64,000 nucleotides of DNA. Source: Lachnospiraceae bacterium (lineage in GTDB: Bacteria; Bacillota; Clostridia; Lachnospirales; Lachnospiraceae). Location: contig JAAWJI010000013.1 of the NCBI GenBank assembly GCA_022796795.1, positions 1 through 64,000 on the forward strand, written 5' to 3'. How positions within the stretch are numbered: position 1 is the stretch's first letter; every line of letters begins with the position of its first letter. The position numbers were made by a program, and so were the translations under genes. The notes beneath the pieces are model-generated. The model was not told the origin of the DNA. It was given only the letters and a program-made list of their open reading frames with translations, and made no database searches. Below are positions 52,649-60,422 of the stretch, in pieces.

Positions 52649-53227
52649 CTATAACCCTGCCTCCGCCGCCTTTCTGCGGATTCTCTGCAGGGCGTTGTCC
52701 ACGGATTTTGGTGATTTTTGCAGCTCCCTGGCAATTTCCAGGTAGTTCTTTCCCTCCAGATACTGCTCCAGCACCTGGCTTTCAAACCGGCTCAGACAAC
52801 TGCGCAGACGTTCCTGCAGGGACAACAAATCCTCCTGGGCGATGAGCAGCTCCTCCGGACTCTGTTCCAGAGGGCTGTCCGGCCCCTCATGAAGCTCCGG
52901 GGACAATTCCACATAGGTGTTTAAGGGCATGTGCTTCTGCCGGTTGGAGGCCTGCACGGCTTTGTAGAGCTGACGGGCCACGCAGAGCTTAGCAAAGGCC
53001 GCAAAGCCTCCTATTTTCTCGGGGCTGTAATCCCGGATCGCCTTAAACAGCCCGATCATTCCCTCCTGAATGAGATCCTCCTGATCTCCTCCCATGAGAT
53101 AGAGTGTCCGGGCCTGGTATTTTACCATGCCCCGGTATCTGTCCAGCAATATCTCCATACAGATCCCGTCTCCATTCCGGAATCCTTCGATTAATTCCTC
53201 CTCGGATAAATTCCGATATTCTTCCAC
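52649..53227 (-). CDS. sigH: RNA polymerase sigma-H (Spo0H-type)
   Basis: 192 residues. Sigma-70 region 2 reads LDRYRGMVKYQARTLYLMGGDQEDLIQEGMIGLFKAIRDY (core-binding and -10 recognition), and region 4 reads LRSCLSRFESQVLEQYLEGKNYLEIARELQKSPKSVDNALQRIRRK. This is the stationary-phase/early-sporulation sigma that drives spo0A and other genes. Placement just after rlmB-mrnC-cysS is the standard clostridial and Bacillus synteny. Length is about 20 residues shorter than B. subtilis SigH. Confidence 0.95.
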   Translation of the reverse strand: MEEYRNLSEEELIEGFRNGDGICMEILLDRYRGMVKYQARTLYLMGGDQEDLIQEGMIGLFKAIRDYSPEKIGGFAAFAKLCVARQLYKAVQASNRQKHMPLNTYVELSPELHEGPDSPLEQSPEELLIAQEDLLSLQERLRSCLSRFESQVLEQYLEGKNYLEIARELQKSPKSVDNALQRIRRKAAEAGL

Positions 53228-53357
53228 TCCTGCCTCCTGCTTTTTTATCTATCCTGTATGTACTTCTTTTTTCTCTGTTTTAACTCAGGCTTTCTTGTCC
53301 GTGTCCTCAGGTTCACGCTCTGTTTTGTTCCGCCCCGCGCTCCTGCCAATCAAAGCC

Positions 53358-54101
53358 CTATCCCTTTAACCGCTGACGCACAATCTCATAGGCCAGCACG
53401 CCGGCTGCCACAGAGGCGTTCAGGGAGTCTATATTTCCCCGCATGGGAATAGCTGCCACATAATCGCAGACCTCTTTTACCAGGCGCCCCACGCCCTCTC
53501 CCTCATTTCCAACCACCAGTCCTATAGGTCCGGTGAGGTTCAGATCGTACATGGTTTCCCCGCCCATATCCGCGCAGACAAACCACATGCCCTGCTTTTT
53601 CAGGTCTGAAATCGTGGCGGACAGGTTGGTCACCCGGGCCACCGGCGTATAATTCAGGGCTCCCGCAGAGGTGCGGGCCACCACAGAGGTAAGCCCCACA
53701 GCCCGGCGCTTGGGAATAATCACCCCGTGGGCTCCCGCCAGATTGGCTGTGCGGATAATAGCTCCCAGATTGTGAGGATCCTCGATATTATCCAGCAGAA
53801 ACAGGAAGGGGGCTTCCCCCCGCTCCTGAGCCAGGCGCAGCATATCCTCCACCTCCGCATACGCGTAGGCTGCCCCGTAAGCCAAAACACCCTGGTGCTT
53901 TCCGGTTTCCGAAAGCTGATCCAGCCGCTCTTTGCTCACAAAGGATACGGGCGCCTCTTGCTTCCTGGCCTCCCGCTTAATCGTATTTATTGGCCCGTCC
54001 TGGCAGCCGTCCAGCACAAACAGCTTGTCTATAGGCTTTCCCGCCCGCAGGGCCTCCAGCACTGCATTGCGCCCCTCAATAATCTGCGATTCTTCCCTCA
54101 T
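53358..54101 (-). CDS. rlmB: 23S rRNA 2'-O-methyltransferase RlmB (TrmH family)
   Basis: A 247-residue SPOUT methyltransferase. The N-terminal substrate-binding domain (about 1-75, IIEGRNAVLEALRAGKPI) is followed by the trefoil-knot catalytic domain with LLDNIEDPHNLGAIIRTANLAGAHG (motif 1), IGLVVGNEGEGV (motif 2) and IPMRGNIDSLNASVAAGVLAYE (motif 3). It methylates G2251 (E. coli numbering) in the peptidyl-transferase region. The start overlaps the mrnC stop by four bases (ATGA). Confidence 0.95.
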   Translation of the reverse strand: MREESQIIEGRNAVLEALRAGKPIDKLFVLDGCQDGPINTIKREARKQEAPVSFVSKERLDQLSETGKHQGVLAYGAAYAYAEVEDMLRLAQERGEAPFLFLLDNIEDPHNLGAIIRTANLAGAHGVIIPKRRAVGLTSVVARTSAGALNYTPVARVTNLSATISDLKKQGMWFVCADMGGETMYDLNLTGPIGLVVGNEGEGVGRLVKEVCDYVAAIPMRGNIDSLNASVAAGVLAYEIVRQRLKG

Positions 54102-54538
54102 ATAAGCTCTCCTTTTGTCAATCCCTGTTTCACCAGCCAGAACATGCGCTCCCAGTCCTTTTTCAAATACAGGTAGCCCATAAGGGCCTCAAAGCCCGTG
54201 GCCCTTCTATAATCCGACATGGTGGCATTCTTAGCCATGGTTCCGGAGTGAGCGTTACGTCCCCGCTTAAACACTCCCAGCTCCTCCTCCGTCAGCTCCT
54301 CCTTCAGGGCCTCGATCATGGCCGACTGGGCGGATGCCTTCACCAGGCTGCTGGCCTGCCGATGGAATTTGGCTGCGGAATGATTTCCCTGCCTTACCAG
54401 CATGGTGCGGATCACCAGCTCATAGATGCCGTCCCCAATATAGGCCAAGGCCAGGGGAGAATAGGTCCGGATGTCCACCTTGGGCAGCTCAAAGAGCTGC
54501 TCAAAGTCCTCCGTGATCTTTGCTATGCTCTCTTCCAT
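54098..54538 (-). CDS. mrnC: Mini-ribonuclease III
   Basis: 146 residues comprising only the RNase III catalytic domain (SPLALAYIGDGIYELVIRTMLV, then FKRGRNAHSGTMAKNATMSDYRRATGFEALMGYLYL) without a dsRNA-binding domain. It trims 23S rRNA precursor ends in Firmicutes. It overlaps the cysS stop by 16 bp and the rlmB start by 4 bp, giving the conserved order cysS-mrnC-rlmB. Confidence 0.96.
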   Translation of the reverse strand: MEESIAKITEDFEQLFELPKVDIRTYSPLALAYIGDGIYELVIRTMLVRQGNHSAAKFHRQASSLVKASAQSAMIEALKEELTEEELGVFKRGRNAHSGTMAKNATMSDYRRATGFEALMGYLYLKKDWERMFWLVKQGLTKGELI

Positions 54539-55929
54539 TTTACTCCCTCGCGCGTGTCCTCCAGCACAATGCCCTGGTCCAGCAGCTGGGCCCGAATCTC
54601 GTCGGCCCGGGCAAAATCTTTTGCCTTTCTGGCTGCCTGCCGCTCTGCAATGAGATGTTCCACATCCTCATCCAGAAGCTCCTTTTCCTTAACCAGAATA
54701 AGTCCCAGAATATCTCCAAGCTTCACCAGACGTTCCTGGCATTTTTCCGCAAATACCTTTGTGCATCCCTCATTCACATTTGTATTTAAATATTTCACCA
54801 GCTCAAACATGGCCGCTATGGCGTCCGCTGTGTTAAAGTCGTCGTCCATAGCCTCCTCAAATTTCTCCACATAGGCCTTTGTAGCAGCAAAAAGCTTCTC
54901 TTCCTCCTCTGTCATGGGGCCATCCGCCCCCTGTTCCTTCCGGTAGGTCAGATTATCCGCCGTGGTCACCAGACGCTCCAGGCCGTTTTTCGAGGCCTCC
55001 ATTAGCTGGGCGCTGAAGTTCAAGGGGCTGCGGTAGTGGGCGCTGAGCATAAAGAACCGCAGCACCTGCAGATCGTATTTCTCGCTGATCTCCCGCACCG
55101 TAAAGAAGTTGCCCAGGGATTTTGACATTTTTTTGTTATCAATGTTCAAAAAGGCATTGTGAAGCCAGTAGCGGGCAAATTCCTTGCCGTTGCAGGCTTC
55201 GCTCTGGGCAATCTCATTCTCGTGATGGGGAAATACCAGATCCTCCCCTCCTGCGTGAATGTCAATCTGTTCTCCCAGATATTTCTTGGACATAACAGAG
55301 CACTCAATGTGCCAGCCCGGCCTTCCCTGGCTCCAGGAGGACTCCCAATAGGGCTCTCCCTCCTTCTTTGGCTTCCACAGTACGAAATCCAGAGGATCTT
55401 CCTTCTCGTCCTCTCCAGACACCAGCAGAACCCGCTCTCCGCCCCGCAGATCGTCCAGGTTCTTGTGGGACAGCTTTCCATAGGGAGCAAATTTCCTGGT
55501 TCGAAAATACACGGTCCCATTTACCTCATAGGCGTATCCCTTTTCAATCAGGGTCTGAATCATATCCAGCATCCCGCCAATCTCCTGGGTAGCCAGGGGA
55601 TGGGTAGTAGCCGGCTTCACATTCATCATGCTCATATCCTTTTTGCACTCTTCAATATACCGTTGGGATATTTCCTGGGAGGAAACGCCCTCCTCCAAGG
55701 CCTTTTTGATAATCTTGTCGTCCACGTCCGTGAAGTTGGACACATAGTTCACCTCATAGCCCTTGTACTCCATATACCGGCGCACGGTATCGAATACAAT
55801 CATGGGCCGGGCATTACCAATGTGAATAAAATTGTAAACCGTAGGTCCGCACACATACATGCGCACCTTTCCCTCCTCCAAAGGAACAAATGTTTCTTTT
55901 TTCTTAGTCAGCGTATTGTATACCTGCAT
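54523..55929 (-). CDS. cysS: Cysteinyl-tRNA synthetase
   Basis: 468 residues. Class I synthetase motifs are HIGH-like (FIHIGNARPM, about residues 34-43), the zinc ligands including Cys in GWHIECSVM, and KMSKS in NKKMSKSLGNF (about 267-277). Length is normal. It charges tRNA-Cys. It lies 73 bp after cysE and is probably read from the same T-box-controlled promoter, so that cysteine synthesis and charging respond together. Confidence 0.97.
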   Translation of the reverse strand: MQVYNTLTKKKETFVPLEEGKVRMYVCGPTVYNFIHIGNARPMIVFDTVRRYMEYKGYEVNYVSNFTDVDDKIIKKALEEGVSSQEISQRYIEECKKDMSMMNVKPATTHPLATQEIGGMLDMIQTLIEKGYAYEVNGTVYFRTRKFAPYGKLSHKNLDDLRGGERVLLVSGEDEKEDPLDFVLWKPKKEGEPYWESSWSQGRPGWHIECSVMSKKYLGEQIDIHAGGEDLVFPHHENEIAQSEACNGKEFARYWLHNAFLNIDNKKMSKSLGNFFTVREISEKYDLQVLRFFMLSAHYRSPLNFSAQLMEASKNGLERLVTTADNLTYRKEQGADGPMTEEEEKLFAATKAYVEKFEEAMDDDFNTADAIAAMFELVKYLNTNVNEGCTKVFAEKCQERLVKLGDILGLILVKEKELLDEDVEHLIAERQAARKAKDFARADEIRAQLLDQGIVLEDTREGVKWKRA

Positions 55930-56002
55930 GACGATTCTCCTTTCCGTTATATTACTCTATCCTTTATTTTACTCTGTCTCTTTTATTATCCTGTCTCTTA
56001 TA

Positions 56003-56722
56003 TCACTCTATCTCTTGTTCTGTGTCTGCCGCTTTCTTTGCCGCCTTTTTGGCAGCCTTCTTTGCACGTTTTCGCTCCTCTTTTTCCTGTAGAACAGCCA
56101 GCTGACGCCGCAATTCATCATTCTCTTTGCGCAGCTGGTTCAGATCCGCGGCTACCGGGTCAGGCAAATGCACCTGATCCAGGTCTGTCCGGGGCAGCTT
56201 GGCATTATCCCTGCGCACTACCCGGCCCGGCACTCCCACCACGGTACAGTTGGGAGGCACCTCCGCCAACACCACGGAGCCCGCGCCGATTTTGGAATTC
56301 TCTCCGATGGTAAAGGAGCCCAAAATCTTAGCCCCGGCGCTGACCATCACATTGTCCTCCAGGGTGGGATGGCGCTTGCCCTGCTCCTTTCCGGTTCCTC
56401 CCAGGGTCACTCCCTGGTACAAGGTCACATTGTCCCCGATAATGGTGGTCTCTCCAATAATCACGCCGGAACCATGGTCGATAAACAGCCCCCGCCCAAT
56501 GGTAGCCCCCGGATGAATCTCGATCCCTGTCTTTCTGGCAGAACGCTGGGACAGCCACCTGGCCCAGAAAAAATGTCCCTTCAGATACCATCTGTGGGCG
56601 ATCCGATAATGTAAAACCGCCCAGAAACAAGGGTATAAAAGCACCTCCGCCTTAAGCTTAATAGCCGGGTCCCGTTCCTGAATGGCCCGGAATTCATCTC
56701 TAATGTCCTCCATCATACTCAT
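56003..56722 (-). CDS. cysE: Serine O-acetyltransferase
   Basis: 239 residues. It makes O-acetylserine from serine and acetyl-CoA, the first step of cysteine synthesis. The N-terminal helical domain is followed by the left-handed beta-helix with hexapeptide repeats (IGRGLFIDHGSGVIIGETTIIGDNVTLYQGVTLGG, with active-site His and Asp). An unusual Lys/Ala-rich C-terminal tail (RAKKAAKKAAKKAADTEQEIE) extends beyond the normal end. First gene of cysE-cysS-mrnC-rlmB, behind a Cys T-box. Confidence 0.95.
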   Translation of the reverse strand: MSMMEDIRDEFRAIQERDPAIKLKAEVLLYPCFWAVLHYRIAHRWYLKGHFFWARWLSQRSARKTGIEIHPGATIGRGLFIDHGSGVIIGETTIIGDNVTLYQGVTLGGTGKEQGKRHPTLEDNVMVSAGAKILGSFTIGENSKIGAGSVVLAEVPPNCTVVGVPGRVVRRDNAKLPRTDLDQVHLPDPVAADLNQLRKENDELRRQLAVLQEKEERKRAKKAAKKAAKKAADTEQEIE

Positions 56723-56787
56723 ATGCCGCCCTCCCCTCTAAGGCTTCCGTTCAGCTTTCGCCACTTGCTGAACTGTTGAAATAGAAA

Positions 56788-57033
56788 GCGGATCTCATTC
56801 GCTCTAAGAGACGAATGTGATCCGCGGTTCCACTCTCATAAAAGGCTTCTCGCCTTTCCCTCAAGACACGTAACGTGTGTAACCCGTATCCGGCTAAACA
56901 ACCGTTTCACCGAATCAGCTCCCGAATGCACTTCATCCATTCCTTCTACCGGAGCTGCTTTCAGCCGATGACAGCTCCTCTCTGCTGCTTTGGCATGGAT
57001 TACTTTTTCGTTCTCTGCCTTTTTCTGTGATTC
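56788..57033 (-). promoter_or_regulatory. T-box leader of cysE (Cys)
   Basis: The minus strand carries the conserved T-box bulge sequence agagtggaaccgcgg (56822-56836) just before a terminator stem (56788-56825, gcggatc.. arms). A Stem I region holds a TGC codon at 56938-56940 in a suitable specifier position. Uncharged tRNA-Cys should stabilise the anti-terminator and allow cysE expression. Confidence 0.9.
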
Positions 57034-57039
57034 TGTTCT

Positions 57040-57068
57040 AGCATATGCAAAAAAAGGACATTTGTCAA
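57040..57068 (-). promoter_or_regulatory. Sigma-A promoter of the cysE T-box transcript
   Basis: TTGACA (57063-57068), a 17-base spacer and TATGCT (57040-57045) on the minus strand. The -35 lies 4 bp from the stop of the GNAT gene. Confidence 0.8.
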
Positions 57069-57071
57069 GTA

Positions 57072-57914
57072 TTACACCACTTCATTGATAAATATTTTTT
57101 GAAACACCCGGATTTTCTCTAACTTTTGACGAAGCTGCCAGGGTGCTGCCGGAAATAATTTCTCCAAGGATCCGGCCCCAAATAAGAAGCTGCCAAGCTG
57201 GGCCGCATCTGTGGAAAGCTGCGGCTCCTCTCCCTGGTCTCCTGCCGGAAGAAGCCTGCTTCCAGTTTCCTCCAATACCCAGCGATAACATCCGCTGTTT
57301 CCAGGCAAAAGCTCATCAGAAATACAAAGCTTTAGCTCCATGGGCTCCTTGGCGCCGATCTGGGAGAGCAGACCGGGCAAATACACGATCCGCACCATCA
57401 TAGGTGTGGTCTCCCACTCTACAGCAGGAATCTTTTGCTCCTGGTAAACCTGGTCTTTCCACACAAACAGATCATATTCCCGGGATAGCTGCTCCATAGA
57501 GGCCTGTGCCAGCTTCTCTTGGTCTTGATTTTTCATATTGCGAAAGCCAAAGGGTGTGTAAATCTCCTCCTTTGCAGGCATCAGAAAGGCAAAGGGCTGT
57601 TTCTTCTCATACAGATCCCCAAGAGCGAAGGACAGCAGCCCCCGCATCAGACCTTGGTGGCGATACGACTCTCTGGTAGCTACAGCCACGATATAGCTGC
57701 TCTCGGCAAAACACTGCCGCATCCGGAAACGATAAGGGTTCAGGTGCAGCATGGAAACCAGCTCCTCCTGGTCTTCCCAGACCAAAATCCGGTTGCAGGC
57801 TCCCTTGATCCGGTAATAGGCATCCACAAAGGCCTCCTCATCCTCCGGAAACATTTCCTCATAGAGAATGCGGGACCGCAGCTTTTCCTCTCCGTAAAGC
57901 TCCCGAATTTTCAT
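57072..57914 (-). CDS. GNAT-family acetyltransferase with C-terminal extension (Eis-like)
   Basis: 280 residues. The N-terminal GNAT domain has YIVAVATRESYRHQGLMRGLLSFAL (acetyl-CoA binding Q/RxxG, about 72-96) and a beta-strand FLMPAKEEIYTPFGFR. The C-terminal part (about 170-280) resembles the sterol-carrier-like domain of Eis-type N-acetyltransferases, though only weakly. It may acetylate amines or peptides; the substrate is unknown. It lies upstream of the cysE promoter, apparently in its own transcript or with ispF. Confidence 0.82.
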   Translation of the reverse strand: MKIRELYGEEKLRSRILYEEMFPEDEEAFVDAYYRIKGACNRILVWEDQEELVSMLHLNPYRFRMRQCFAESSYIVAVATRESYRHQGLMRGLLSFALGDLYEKKQPFAFLMPAKEEIYTPFGFRNMKNQDQEKLAQASMEQLSREYDLFVWKDQVYQEQKIPAVEWETTPMMVRIVYLPGLLSQIGAKEPMELKLCISDELLPGNSGCYRWVLEETGSRLLPAGDQGEEPQLSTDAAQLGSFLFGAGSLEKLFPAAPWQLRQKLEKIRVFQKIFINEVV

Positions 57915-58024
57915 GCCATTCTCCCTCCATTCCCCTCTTCTATTCTTCTCAGATGATGCAGGGCTTCTCTAAAGCCCCCGCTTCCTCTCCATGGGCCTCC
58001 CCGGCCAAAAAAGGACTGCATGCG

Positions 58025-58582
58025 TTACTTTCCGGACTTTTGGCAACCCAGACAGTTTTTGCAGGCTTTTTCCCGGTTCTCTTCATTTTCCCAGGCATAG
58101 ACATACTCCTGCAGGGACGTAAGGGCGCAGATAGCCTGGGCGGAAATGCCCTCTCCCGTTCCCGTGAAGCCCAGCCCCTCCTCTGTGGTGGCCTTTACAT
58201 TTACCTGATCGGTGAGAATTCCCAGGGCCTGCGCAATATTCTCCCGCATAGCCCCAATATGGGGGGCCATCTTGGGACGCTGTGCAATGATGGTGGCGTC
58301 AATATTTTCCACCACATAGTTGGCCTCCTCCAAAAGATTTCCCACCTGCTCCAGAAGCCGCAGGCTGGAAATCCCCTTATATTGAGGATCCGTATCCGGA
58401 AAATGCTTTCCGATGTCCCCCAGAGCCGCCGCGCCCAGAAGCGCATCCATAATGGCATGCAGCAGCACATCCGCATCAGAATGTCCCAGCAGTCCTTTCT
58501 CATATTCCAATTTTACGCCGCCCAGAATCAGGTCCCGGCCTTCCACAAGTCTGTGTACATCATATCCCATTCCTACCCGCAT
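58025..58582 (-). CDS. ispF: 2-C-methyl-D-erythritol 2,4-cyclodiphosphate synthase
   Basis: 185 residues from the ATG at 58582 (AGAAGGAG site). It makes MEcPP in the MEP isoprenoid pathway. Metal-binding DVHRL (Asp-x-His) near residue 8, [18 protein letters not shown] near 34-51 and [17 protein letters not shown] near 132-148 are intact. The C-terminus extends some 20-25 residues past the family end and includes a CxxC (ACKNCLGC). The start at 58642 gives an unlikely leader and is not used. Confidence 0.95.
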   Translation of the reverse strand: MRVGMGYDVHRLVEGRDLILGGVKLEYEKGLLGHSDADVLLHAIMDALLGAAALGDIGKHFPDTDPQYKGISSLRLLEQVGNLLEEANYVVENIDATIIAQRPKMAPHIGAMRENIAQALGILTDQVNVKATTEEGLGFTGTGEGISAQAICALTSLQEYVYAWENEENREKACKNCLGCQKSGK

Positions 58583-58736
58583 TACAAATTCACTCCTTCT
58601 AACCATTCTATATTGATTCTTTCTCCCTATACGGAGTATCAACCATTTTTGTCAGCCATACTCCATGTTCAATAAAATAAAATTCATATCCACCCATATC
58701 CTGTGAAAGAAAAAGAAACCTTGGATGACTGCTTCT

Positions 58737-59354
58737 TCATTTTTCATGTAACAATTCCTCTGTCTTAAAGGTATTATATCCCTCATAATAATAACTAATA
58801 TCAATGCCCTTCCTATATACTTCCCTATCATCTATCTGATCTGTTAATGCATCCTTCAGCAAAACCTTAATTTCTACATCTTTAATTGGACTTCTTTCCA
58901 TTGCCAGCAAATAGTCTTCTTTGTCAACCTTATTCCAATCTACAACTAATTTTAATTCCTTTTTCAAAATCAAATCTAACCATATGCGTGTACTTCTTCC
59001 ATTACCCTCCCTAAAAGGATGAGCTACATTCATTTCCACATATTTCTCAATTATTTCGTCAAATGTTTCCTGTGGCATTTCATCAATATTTTTTAATGCG
59101 GTCTCCAAATACATTACAGGAGCAAATCTAAAGTTTCCTTTTGCAATATTTACGGTTCTTATTTTTCCAGCAAAATCATATAACTCTTCAAACAAAAATT
59201 TATGAATTTTCGCAAGCCCAGAAAATTTACCAACTTCAAAATCTTCAACAATTTTGCTTTCATATAATTTCATGGCTTTCGTCTTGCTTATTTTCTCTTC
59301 TACTCTTGCAAGTTCTGCTGAATCATTAATGCGTAATTTATTTTCCAGAGCCAT
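58737..59354 (-). CDS. Class III Fic-domain AMP-transferase
   Basis: 205 residues from the ATG at 59354 (GGAGG site). Fic proteins transfer AMP from ATP to a protein hydroxyl. The catalytic loop HPFREGNGR lies at 112-120 with the flap region GNFRFAP at 73-79. The C-terminal inhibitory helix S-YYY-E-G (Ser187, Glu191, Gly192) matches (S/T)xxxE(G/N), placing it in class III, autoinhibited like NmFic. No separate antitoxin gene is expected or seen. The coding sequence is markedly more AT-rich than ispF and thrS, and a 17-bp repeat found also in the tRNA-Thr element debris lies just upstream, suggesting horizontal gain. Confidence 0.9.
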   Translation of the reverse strand: MALENKLRINDSAELARVEEKISKTKAMKLYESKIVEDFEVGKFSGLAKIHKFLFEELYDFAGKIRTVNIAKGNFRFAPVMYLETALKNIDEMPQETFDEIIEKYVEMNVAHPFREGNGRSTRIWLDLILKKELKLVVDWNKVDKEDYLLAMERSPIKDVEIKVLLKDALTDQIDDREVYRKGIDISYYYEGYNTFKTEELLHEK

Positions 59355-59389
59355 ATCTATCCTCCATAAATCCATTATCTCAATGTTAC

Positions 59390-59406
59390 CCTCAGTGGAC
59401 AAAGGG
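59390..59406. repeat. 17-bp motif shared with the integrase remnant
   Basis: The sequence cctcagtggacaaaggg equals the consensus of the inverted repeat at 50681-50721, about 8.7 kb away, and lies 36 bp upstream of the Fic start. Confidence 0.6.
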
Positions 59407-59570
59407 CTCCAGCGACTGCTAAATAACTTTCTTCATTTACTCCAGTAGAAAGTCTTATTATACAGGTTTTTCCTTATTAATCCAATACTTTTTACAATAT
59501 TTTCTTGAAATCAGTGAATTTTTCAAGCCTGGGTCTTTGATTGATGAAACTTAGATTTTCGCAAAATAAT

Positions 59571-59613
59571 AAAAAAGCCTTAAAATCTCTATTTTCTCAA
59601 GATTTTAAGGCTT
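59571..59613 (-). terminator. Terminator of the tRNA-Val/tRNA-Met transcript
   Basis: Near-perfect 14-bp arms (aagccttaaaatct and complement) with an AT loop, followed by six T on the minus strand. Confidence 0.85.
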
Positions 59614-59620
59614 CTCATAA

Positions 59621-59694
59621 TAGCGAGAAAGGGATTTGAACCCCCGACACCGCGGGTATGAACCGCGTGCTCTAGCCAACTGAGCTATCTCGCC
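59621..59694 (-). tRNA. tRNA-Met (anticodon CAT)
   Basis: 74-nt cloverleaf with D arm gctc/gagc, anticodon loop ttcatac and T arm ggggg/ccctt with loop ttcaaat. It lies 3 bp after tRNA-Val. Elongator Met is the likelier identity; lysidine-type Ile2 cannot be excluded by eye. Confidence 0.93.
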
Positions 59695-59697
59695 ATA

Positions 59698-59770
59698 TGG
59701 GACCTATAGGGCTCGAACCTATGACCCTCTGCTTGTAAGGCAGATGCTCTCCCAGCTGAGCTAAGATCCC
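59698..59770 (-). tRNA. tRNA-Val (anticodon TAC)
   Basis: 73-nt cloverleaf: acceptor gggatct/aggtccc, anticodon loop cttacaa with TAC, T loop ttcgagc. First of a two-tRNA transcript. Confidence 0.95.
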
Positions 59771-59804
59771 ATGCATACGGGCTGTGTTCCCAACCCGCTT
59801 TGCT

Positions 59805-59834
59805 ATTATACTATTGTTCCGGCAAAAAAGTCAA
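59805..59834 (-). promoter_or_regulatory. Promoter of the tRNA-Val/Met pair
   Basis: TTGACT (59829-59834), an 18-base spacer and TATAAT (59805-59810) on the minus strand. Confidence 0.8.
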
Positions 59835-59933
59835 GCACTTTTTTTATTTTTTTCGATTTATTTCACCTTTATTTTGATGCGGTTTATTTTGACATCATAA
59901 TTTCGGAAAGTTAGTGTTCCACCCGGACCCCTT

Positions 59934-60332
59934 TTATAAAAACTGATTAAACTCTACTTTCTCTCCGCTGGGCCCCAATACGGTGAAATAGCTCACTCCG
60001 TTTTCAAAAAACGGCAGCGTGTGGATCTCTGTATCCAGCATCTTACAGCCCGCCTTTTTCATCTCCTCAAAGGCTGCCTGAATATCCTTTACATCCAGGG
60101 CCAGATGGTCAATATGCCCGTGTACCTTCTGGGCTGCCTCCTCATTGGTGTACAGCTCCAGCACCAGGTTGCCCTTCTTTAAAAAGGCTGCGTGGAGATT
60201 TTCTGTTTCCAGATTTTTCTCCTCAATGTTCTCAAAGCCTAGTACCTCCGTATACCAGGCAATGCTTTTTGCCATGTCTACAGTAGGAATCCCCAGATGC
60301 TGCAATCCCATTACGTTTTCCTGAATTGTCAT
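59934..60332 (-). CDS. VOC-family (glyoxalase-like) protein
   Basis: 132 residues with two beta-alpha-beta-beta-beta units of the vicinal-oxygen-chelate fold. GLQHLGIPTVDMAKSIAWYTEVLGF and HGHIDHLALDVKDIQAAFEEMKKAG supply metal-binding histidines, and the late GEKVEFNQF supplies a glutamate. It could be a glyoxalase, a fosfomycin/bleomycin-resistance-type or another small-molecule enzyme; the sequence alone does not decide. It lies 90 bp after thrS and may be co-transcribed with it. Confidence 0.88.
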   Translation of the reverse strand: MTIQENVMGLQHLGIPTVDMAKSIAWYTEVLGFENIEEKNLETENLHAAFLKKGNLVLELYTNEEAAQKVHGHIDHLALDVKDIQAAFEEMKKAGCKMLDTEIHTLPFFENGVSYFTVLGPSGEKVEFNQFL

Positions 60333-60422
60333 GTTCCTTCTCCCTTCTTTATATTTCCGCGATCAGTTAGCCAGCCGGCCATGCAGGCACGCCCAGCTGA
60401 CTGTGGCCGCGTTTTTTACTTT

